From Dactylosporangium siamense (GTDB lineage Bacteria; Actinomycetota; Actinomycetes; Mycobacteriales; Micromonosporaceae), in assembly GCF_016862795.1 (NCBI RefSeq), contig NZ_BONQ01000017.1, forward strand, positions 214,003-278,002: a stretch of DNA of 64,000 nt, read 5' to 3'. The position numbers and the translations under genes were made by a program. Positions 58,961 to 64,000 of this stretch are shown one piece after another. The notes under the pieces were generated by a model. That model was not told where the DNA came from. It was given only the letters and a program-made list of their open reading frames with translations, and made no database searches. The first letter of the stretch is position 1; every line of letters begins with the position of its first letter.

Positions 58961-61900
58961 ATGGTTAGTGCATCGACCGTGCAGAAAGTTTCGTTGCGAG
59001 GCCGCGACGCCGATCGTGCCGCCATCGCGAGCCTGCTCACCGCCGCCGCCGACGGGCGTGGGGGAGCGCTGGTGGTCGCCGGTCCCGTCGGGATCGGCCG
59101 GACCGCGCTGCTCGCCGGTGCGGTCCATGCGGCGGCGGTCCCGCTGGCCGTGGCGGGGTGTCCGGCGGAGTCCGGGCTGCCGTACGCGGGGCTGCAGCGG
59201 CTGCTTGCGGGTCGGGTTGCGCTGCCGGGCTTCGACGGTGCCGTTGGCGGTTCCTTCTGTGGTCCCGTTGACGGTTCGTCCGGTGGTCCCGTTGACGGGC
59301 CGTCCTTCGGTTCCGCTGGCGGGCCGTCCTTTGGCTCCGTTGGCGGGTCGTCCGTCGGTTCCGCTGGCGGGTCGTCCGTCGGTTCCGTTGACGGTTCGTC
59401 CTTGGGTTCCGCTGGCGGTTCGTCCTTGGGTTCCGCTGGCGGTTCGTCCGGTGGTGACGGGCCTTCTGGCGCGGCCGGGGGGCGTGACGGTGCGGTGCCG
59501 GACCGGCTCGCCGTGGGTCTCGCCACCCTTGCCGCCCTGCGTGCCCTGGGCAGCAAGGCCCGGGGCCCGGTGGTGTGCCGCATCGACGACGCCCAGTGGC
59601 TGGACCGCCCGTCGCTGGACGCCCTCGGCCTGGCCGCCCGGCGCGCCGGTGGCGACCGGATCGCGCTCCTGTTCGCGCTGCGCGACACCCCGGCGGGCGC
59701 GGGCAGCGAGGCGGTGCTGGCCGGCCTGCCGTACCGCAGGCTCGCACCCCTCGACCTGCGCGACAGCCGCGACCTGCTCGCCGACGCGGTGCCGGACCTC
59801 GCCGGCGACGTCGCCGGGGTCCTGGCGGGCATGGCCGGCGGCAACCCGCGCGCCCTGATGGAGCTCGCCGCCGCGCTGGACGCCGAGCAGCGCCACGGCC
59901 AGACCGCACCACCGGACACGCTGCCGCGCGACAGTCCGCTGCGCCGGGAGTACCGGGCCGTGCTGCGCGCGCTGCCCGACGCGACCCGCCGCGTGCTCCT
60001 GGTGGCCGCGGCGGCCGCCGTGACCGCGCCCCGGTCACCGAGCGGCCGGCCGGGCTGCGAGGTGTCGGTGCTCCTCGCGGCCGGGCACCGCCCCGCCGAC
60101 CTGGCCGCCGCCGAACGGGCCGACCTCGTGCACGTCGACGCCGGCCGGGTCCGGTTCGTGCCACCCCTGTTCGCCCCGATCCTGTACGCCGAGGCCGCCC
60201 TCACCGAACGGCACGCCGCCCACCGCCTCCTCGCCGGCCTGCCGTCCGGTTTGCCTTCCGTTCTGCCATCCACGGTGCCTTCTGTGGTGCCTTGCGTGGC
60301 GCCGTCTGCGGTGCCTTCCAGGGCGCTTTCCGCGGTGCCGTCCGTTCTGCCTTCCGGGGCGTCTTCCGAGGTGCCTTCCGGGGCGTCGGGCGTGGCGGCT
60401 CTTGGTGATCCTGGCGCGGTGCTGACCGCGGCGCTGCACCTGGCCGCGGTCGCCGACGGCCCCGACGACGCCCTCGCCGGCGTCCTGGCCGGGGCCGCCG
60501 CCGCGGTGCCCCCGGCCCTGGCCGCGACCGCGCTGCGGCACGCCGCCACCCTCACCAGCGAGCCCGTCCTGGCCGCGTCCCGCACACTCGCCGCAGCCCG
60601 GCTGGCATGGCGAGGCGGCGAACCACACCAGGCGCGAATGCTGTTGCGGTCGGTGTTCGCGCCGGGCGTACCGGAGCATCTGCACGCAGAACGCGAGCTG
60701 CTGCTCGGCGAGATCGACCTGCGGACCGGCGCGAGCGGCGGCGAGCAGCACACCCTCATCGCCGCGGCGGGCCGCCTGATCGCCCGGGACCGGCAGCGCA
60801 GCCTCGGCGCGCTCATGCTGGCCGGCGAGGCACTCCTCGCCACCGGCCGGCACGACCAGTTCACCGCGCTGGCCGGACGGGCGCTGCGGCTGCGGCGCCC
60901 AGACGACCCGGTCGCCGCCGTGCTGCTCTTCGAACACCTCACCGGGGTGTCCGCGCTCTTCTCCGGCGACCCGTCCCGCGGGGTCGAACCACTCCGGCGG
61001 GTCCTGCACCTCGCGGCCGCCGTCGACGACCCTCCGGCGTTGGTACGCGCCGCCGCCGCCGGCATTCTCATCGGCGAGGACCAGCAGGCGTACCGGCTGG
61101 CCGTGCGCGCTGCCAGACTGGCCGGCGGCGCCGGCGACCGGGCCAGCGTGCCGCACGCCCTCGACCTCGCCGCCACGGCCGCGTTCGCGCTCGGCGACCT
61201 CGACCTCGCCGTCGCGACCGCCACCGAGGGCCAGCGTCTCGCCGCCGCCACCGGGCAGGACGCCGTCGCCGACAACTGCCGCGGCATCCTCGCCGTGGTG
61301 CTCGGCATGCTCGGCGACGGCCCCGCCAGCCAGGCCTGGGCGCGCCGCTGCCGGGCCAGGGCCGGCGTCGACGTGGACAGCCAGGCCCGCGCGATGTGCG
61401 TCTGGGCCGCGGCCCTGCTCGACGTCGCCGAGGGCCGGCACGCCGACGCCGCCGGCCGTCTGTGGGGCGTCATGCGCACCGCCGGCGGTCGCGGTCACCT
61501 CGGCGTGCAGATCCCCGCGACCCCGACACTGGTCGAGGCCGTCGCCCGCTGCGGCGACCGAGCCCCGGCCCGCGAGATCCTGCGGGCCTACGACCTGTGG
61601 GCCTCCAGCACCGCGAGCCCGACCTGGCTGGCGCTGTCAGCCCGCTGCCACGCACTGCTCGCCGACACCGAGGACGAGGCCGACGAACGGTACCGTTCAG
61701 CCATCCGCCTGCACCTCGCCGGCGACTCACCCTTCGCCCGCGCCCGCACCGAACTCCTCTACGGCGAGGAACTCCGCCGCCGCCGCCACCCGGCCGCTGC
61801 CCGCGAGCACCTCCGCCGCGCCCTGGCCACCTTCGAACAGTTCGGCGCCGCACCCTGGGCCCAGCGCACCACCGCCGAACTGCGCGCCGCCGGCGACCAC

Positions 61901-62101
61901 GTGACCCCGGTCGAGGAGGCCCGGGCGGCGCTGACCGCGCAGCAGGCCCGCATCGCGGAACTGGTGGCCGGCGGCGCGACCAACCGCGAGGTCGCCGAGG
62001 TGCTGTTTCTCAGCCCCCGCACCGTCGACCACCACCTGCGCAACATCTTCACCCGCCTCGGCGTCCGCTCCCGCACCGAACTGGCGAAGGTCGTGTCGTG
62101 A
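58961..62101 (+). CDS. LuxR-family ATPase regulator (LAL-like) with two tandem-repeat insertions
   Basis: 1046 residues. Opens LRGRDADRAAIASLL as in large ATP-binding LuxR regulators; Walker A is GPVGIGRTALL (residues 41-51), with Arg in place of the invariant Lys, and Walker B is VVCRIDDAQWLD (about 198-209). Middle: TPR-like helical repeats (about 480-960). C-terminus: LuxR helix-turn-helix (TAQQARIAELVAGGATNREV ... SPRTVDHHLRNIFTRLGV, about 985-1046). Two low-complexity blocks interrupt it: residues 94-165 (nine 8-residue Gly/Ser units) and residues 428-475 (twelve 4-residue PSxV/PSGA units). Probably regulates the upstream acyl-CoA cluster. Confidence 0.9.
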   Translation: MVSASTVQKVSLRGRDADRAAIASLLTAAADGRGGALVVAGPVGIGRTALLAGAVHAAAVPLAVAGCPAESGLPYAGLQRLLAGRVALPGFDGAVGGSFCGPVDGSSGGPVDGPSFGSAGGPSFGSVGGSSVGSAGGSSVGSVDGSSLGSAGGSSLGSAGGSSGGDGPSGAAGGRDGAVPDRLAVGLATLAALRALGSKARGPVVCRIDDAQWLDRPSLDALGLAARRAGGDRIALLFALRDTPAGAGSEAVLAGLPYRRLAPLDLRDSRDLLADAVPDLAGDVAGVLAGMAGGNPRALMELAAALDAEQRHGQTAPPDTLPRDSPLRREYRAVLRALPDATRRVLLVAAAAAVTAPRSPSGRPGCEVSVLLAAGHRPADLAAAERADLVHVDAGRVRFVPPLFAPILYAEAALTERHAAHRLLAGLPSGLPSVLPSTVPSVVPCVAPSAVPSRALSAVPSVLPSGASSEVPSGASGVAALGDPGAVLTAALHLAAVADGPDDALAGVLAGAAAAVPPALAATALRHAATLTSEPVLAASRTLAAARLAWRGGEPHQARMLLRSVFAPGVPEHLHAERELLLGEIDLRTGASGGEQHTLIAAAGRLIARDRQRSLGALMLAGEALLATGRHDQFTALAGRALRLRRPDDPVAAVLLFEHLTGVSALFSGDPSRGVEPLRRVLHLAAAVDDPPALVRAAAAGILIGEDQQAYRLAVRAARLAGGAGDRASVPHALDLAATAAFALGDLDLAVATATEGQRLAAATGQDAVADNCRGILAVVLGMLGDGPASQAWARRCRARAGVDVDSQARAMCVWAAALLDVAEGRHADAAGRLWGVMRTAGGRGHLGVQIPATPTLVEAVARCGDRAPAREILRAYDLWASSTASPTWLALSARCHALLADTEDEADERYRSAIRLHLAGDSPFARARTELLYGEELRRRRHPAAAREHLRRALATFEQFGAAPWAQRTTAELRAAGDHVTPVEEARAALTAQQARIAELVAGGATNREVAEVLFLSPRTVDHHLRNIFTRLGVRSRTELAKVVS
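59240..59455. repeat. 24-bp tandem repeats inside the LuxR gene (9 units)
   Basis: Nine in-frame 24-bp units encoding GSAGGSSV-, GSVDGSSL- and GPVDGPSF-like octapeptides. Wobble positions use T far more than the flanking coding DNA (GGTTCCGCTGGCGGTTCGTC), marking the block as compositionally foreign. It lies between the Walker A and B motifs. Confidence 0.9.
60242..60385. repeat. 12-bp tandem repeats inside the LuxR gene (12 units)
   Basis: Twelve in-frame 12-bp units encoding PSVL, PSTV, PSVV, PCVA, PSAV, PSRA, LSAV, PSVL, PSGA, SSEV, PSGA and an initial PSGL. T-rich compared with the neighbouring coding sequence. Confidence 0.88.
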
Positions 62102-62253
62102 GCCCCAACCGCCTACCACCGCACGGCCCACGAGCCGCATGACCCGGCCGTAACGTGTCTGTGACTGGTGGTGCTGACCCGGCGGTTGGACTGGACACGG
62201 GGGTGTGCGGGTTCAAGGATGGAGGGGTAGCGCCTACCGGGGGGAGGCGGCAC

Positions 62254-64000
62254 GTGCCACGGCCCTGCTTTTCTTTGGACGCACCGGATTCCGGTTCGTT
62301 CGTGTCGTTCGATTCGATCGATTGGGACGCGCGTTCCGCCGCGGCGCGGGCCGAGCAGCAGCGCCGCCGCGAGGAGAAGCTGCGCGTCAGAGCAGAGTTC
62401 GCGGAGGCCCGCCGCCACGGGCTGGCAGCCCGCCACGCGACGAAACTGGCGCGGCTGCAGTCCGCCCGGCTGCTGGCAGAGCTGGACTCACCTGAACTGA
62501 TGCCCGCCCCGAAGCCCACACGCAAGCCAGCCTCGCCACCGCCAACGCCAACGTCGCCGCCAACGTCGCCACGTTCGGCGTCGTCGTTGCCGTCGGCGTC
62601 GTTGTCGCAGCCGTCGTTGCCGTCGCCACGGTCACGGTCACCGTCGTCGTTGCCACCGCCACCGCCACCGCCGTCGTCACGTTCGGCGTCGTCGTTGTCG
62701 CGACCGTCGTTGCCGTCGGCGTCGTTGTCGCAGCCGTCGTTGCCGTCGCCACGGTCACCGTCGTCGTTGCCGTCGGCGACTTCGTCATTGTCGCCACCGC
62801 TACCGCCGCCGTCACAGCCTCCACTGTCACCGCTACCGCCGTCGCCGTCGCCGTCGCCGCCCCCAGTGACGCCGCCAGCGCCGCCGCCGCCAACGTCACT
62901 GCCGTCGCCACCACCGCCGGAGCCGACTGCCGCGACACGACCCGCGCCATGGCGGCCAAGGAGCACCGAGGCGGTGCTGGCCGTATCGGTGCTCGCCTCG
63001 CCACCCAGTCGGGCACCGATATCCACATCGGTCTGGCCTCGACCTACCCGGTCGTTGCCAGGTGCCTGCCAGCAAGTGCCGGACGGCGTGCTCCATCCCG
63101 CTCCGCGCATCGCGGCAGCCGTCGCTCCGCGCATCGTCGCAGTCGCCGCTCCGCGCATCGTCGCAGTCGCCGCACCGCGCATCGTCGCAGTCGCCGCACC
63201 GCACGTCGCCGCAGCCGTCGCTCCCCGCGTCGCCGCGGTCGCCGCAGCGGTGGCTGCGCCTGCACCCGCCGTCGCGGCGCTGCCATATCCGATGCCTCCG
63301 CCTGGGGTGGTGGCGTCCGCGCCTGGGGCAGTCACGTCCGTGCGGGTGTCAGCAGCATCCGTTCGCAGGTCAGCAGCATCCGTGCGCTGGGCATCAATCA
63401 TGCCTGTGGCGGTGGCGACTGCGCTTTGGGCGTTGACGGAACCGGCACCCATGTCTGCGGTCACGTCTGCGCATGTGGAGTCCGGCCGCTGGGGCAACCT
63501 TTGGACGCGGGTAGAGCGGCATCGAGATCCGATCCAGCGACCTTTCGTCGGCCGCTGGGGCAACCTTCGGACGCGGACGCAGCGGCGACGAGATCCGATC
63601 CAGCGGCATCTCGTCCGTCACGACCATGCGTGCCGGCGTCCAGTGGCATGGGGCACCTCCCGACGTGAACGGTGGTTGACCGCCTGCGCGGCAGTTGCGT
63701 ATCCCCGTTCGGTCCGGCTTGCCGTCAGGTGGCCGAGAGGGCCTCCGTGTCGCTGGGGTCAGTCATGGCCACGGCGGCGCGCCTGTCAGATGGTGTCGCG
63801 CTGCGGTGCACCGTGTCCGGCTATGTGCCTGCGCGGTGGTGCCTGCGCCGCTGTGCCTGTGCGGTTATGTCTGCGCGGTGGTGCCCGTCCGGCTGTGTCT
63901 GTGCGGTGGTGCCTGGGCCGCTGTGCCTGTCCGGTTGTGCCTGCGCGGTGGTGTCCGTCCGGCTGTGTCTGTGCGGTGGTGCCTGCGCCGCTGTGCCTGT
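62254..64000 (+). CDS. Long low-complexity reading frame, open at the window end
   Basis: From GTG 62254, which has an excellent ribosome site (GGGGGGAGG at 62239-62247, 6 bases upstream), the frame has no stop through base 64000 (582 codons). Residues 1-90 look like real protein: SFDSIDWDARSAAARAEQQR then a charged coiled-coil-like helix ending LLAELDSPELMPAPKP. After that it is Ser/Pro-rich (about 90-235), then six APRIVAVA-type octapeptides, then Arg/Trp and Cys/Val-rich repeats. No family recognised. The coding reality of the 3' part is doubtful since a 70-bp array there would be read in rotating frames. Confidence 0.5.
   Translation, partial: MPRPCFSLDAPDSGSFVSFDSIDWDARSAAARAEQQRRREEKLRVRAEFAEARRHGLAARHATKLARLQSARLLAELDSPELMPAPKPTRKPASPPPTPTSPPTSPRSASSLPSASLSQPSLPSPRSRSPSSLPPPPPPPSSRSASSLSRPSLPSASLSQPSLPSPRSPSSLPSATSSLSPPLPPPSQPPLSPLPPSPSPSPPPVTPPAPPPPTSLPSPPPPEPTAATRPAPWRPRSTEAVLAVSVLASPPSRAPISTSVWPRPTRSLPGACQQVPDGVLHPAPRIAAAVAPRIVAVAAPRIVAVAAPRIVAVAAPHVAAAVAPRVAAVAAAVAAPAPAVAALPYPMPPPGVVASAPGAVTSVRVSAASVRRSAASVRWASIMPVAVATALWALTEPAPMSAVTSAHVESGRWGNLWTRVERHRDPIQRPFVGRWGNLRTRTQRRRDPIQRHLVRHDHACRRPVAWGTSRRERWLTACAAVAYPRSVRLAVRWPRGPPCRWGQSWPRRRACQMVSRCGAPCPAMCLRGGACAAVPVRLCLRGGARPAVSVRWCLGRCACPVVPARWCPSGCVCAVVPAPLCL
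62581..62758. repeat. 123-bp offset duplication in Ser/Pro-rich segment
   Basis: About 55 bases from 62581 recur from 62704, an in-frame offset of 123 bp (41 codons). Both blocks contain TCGTTGCCGTCGGCGTCGTT. The intervening DNA is TCG/CCG-rich microsatellite-like. Confidence 0.8.
63100..63243. repeat. 24-bp tandem repeats, 6 units
   Basis: Units start at 63100, 63124, 63148, 63172, 63196 and 63220, typified by GCTCCGCGCATCGTCGCAGT plus CGCC. They encode APRIVAVA-like octapeptides in the open frame. The period equals that of the first LuxR-gene array, but the sequence differs. Confidence 0.9.
63484..63615. repeat. 66-bp tandem duplication
   Basis: GGCCGCTGGGGCAACCTT recurs 66 bp apart (63484 and 63550), and both copies contain CGAGATCCGATCCAGCG. 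It encodes GRWGNLxTR ... RDPIQR twice, in frame. Confidence 0.8.
63851..64000. repeat. 70-bp tandem array running off the window
   Basis: Units at 63851-63920 and 63921-63990, and the first 10 bases of a third, each starting CTGTGCCTGT and containing GGCTGTGTCTGTGCGGTGGT. A partial copy precedes 63851. 70 bp is out of frame, yet the unit has no stop codon in any of the three plus-strand frames. Confidence 0.85.

Noticed and set aside
58912..61479. 855-codon minus-strand open frame antisense to the LuxR gene
   Set aside because: Arg/Ser/Pro-rich mirror of a high-GC coding region; no domain motif, whereas the plus strand has Walker motifs and a LuxR HTH.
62049..63563. 504-codon minus-strand open frame rich in Asp/Gly/Asn
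   Set aside because: It is the shadow of the TCG/CCG-rich repeats; no ribosome site, extreme composition, and it would overlap the 3' end of the LuxR gene and the better-supported plus-strand frame.
1..64000. tRNA, rRNA or integrase/attachment-site signatures
   Set aside because: I looked for cloverleaf-like and integrase-type sequences and saw none; short tRNA fragments could still be missed without a covariance-model search.

Overview
The window is 64 kb of very GC-rich DNA with third codon positions dominated by G/C, GTG and TTG starts, many 1-4 bp start/stop overlaps, ECF sigma factor/CU044_5270 and LuxR-type regulators, leaderless-looking promoters, an L,D-transpeptidase and mycelial-type secreted hydrolases. 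This points to a filamentous actinomycete; gene content and the recurring gatcacggccgcgc-type intergenic repeats suggest Micromonosporaceae (Dactylosporangium/Actinoplanes-like), which is inference. No rRNA, tRNA, CRISPR array, prophage or intact insertion sequence was recognised.

Layout. 0-3.2 kb: 3' part of a sugar ABC-transporter/dehydrogenase/isomerase operon. 3.2-4.7 kb: ECF sigma factor with its membrane partner. 4.7-6.6 kb: ArsR-type regulator + MFS exporter. 6.6-7.87 kb: a gene-less, repeat-studded stretch. 7.87-11.4 kb: L,D-transpeptidase, DUF427 protein, TetR regulator and a divergent MFS pump with twin operators. 11.5-13.2 kb: small protein, pterin-dehydratase-like/glyoxalase-like fusion, HSL-type esterase. 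13.3-16.6 kb: YdjI-like SPFH protein, YdjG-like double zinc-ribbon membrane protein and a small kinase-fold protein, with a 74-bp tandem triplication at one gene junction. 16.6-19.65 kb: NAD-epimerase, mannonate-dehydratase-like enolase-superfamily enzyme and divergent ROK kinase. 20.2-23.2 kb: two SDRs, a glutathionyl-hydroquinone-reductase-like GST, and a TetR regulator with two perfect operators.

23.2-30.2 kb: bacterial PARG, small membrane proteins, class E/F sortase with an LAGTG-bearing wall protein, EcsC protein, MarR/FAD-monooxygenase pair and a class C serine hydrolase. 30.4-34.3 kb: envelope-glycolipid-like set (flippase-like LPG_synthase_TM protein, PAP2 phosphatase with a pentapeptide-like tail, GT4, PIG-L deacetylase). 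34.5 kb: membrane diguanylate cyclase. 35.8-38.9 kb: convergent secreted GH64 beta-1,3-glucanase and CBM32-DUF1996 protein, both preceded by the same GAGAGCGCTCTC palindrome. 39.2-43.7 kb: eroded GT2(/GtrA) gene, DUF4956, VTC polyphosphate-polymerase-like and Cthe_2159-type lipoprotein. 43.7-51.5 kb: OhrR-like regulator and several secreted or membrane proteins (including S37 and S41 peptidases). 51.65-58.95 kb: macrolide-type glycosyltransferase and an acyl-CoA catabolic cluster (2 SDR, 2 acyl-CoA dehydrogenases, acyl-CoA ligase, alpha/beta hydrolase) sharing an operator-like palindrome. 58.96-64 kb: a giant LuxR-type ATPase regulator carrying two tandem-repeat insertions, followed by a long low-complexity reading frame that is still open at the window edge.

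Two themes stand out. First, regulation can be read directly from palindromes at several loci. Second, short in-frame tandem repeats (12, 15, 24, 70, 74 bp) recur in and between genes, most strikingly in the LuxR regulator, the PAP2 tail and the terminal reading frame.
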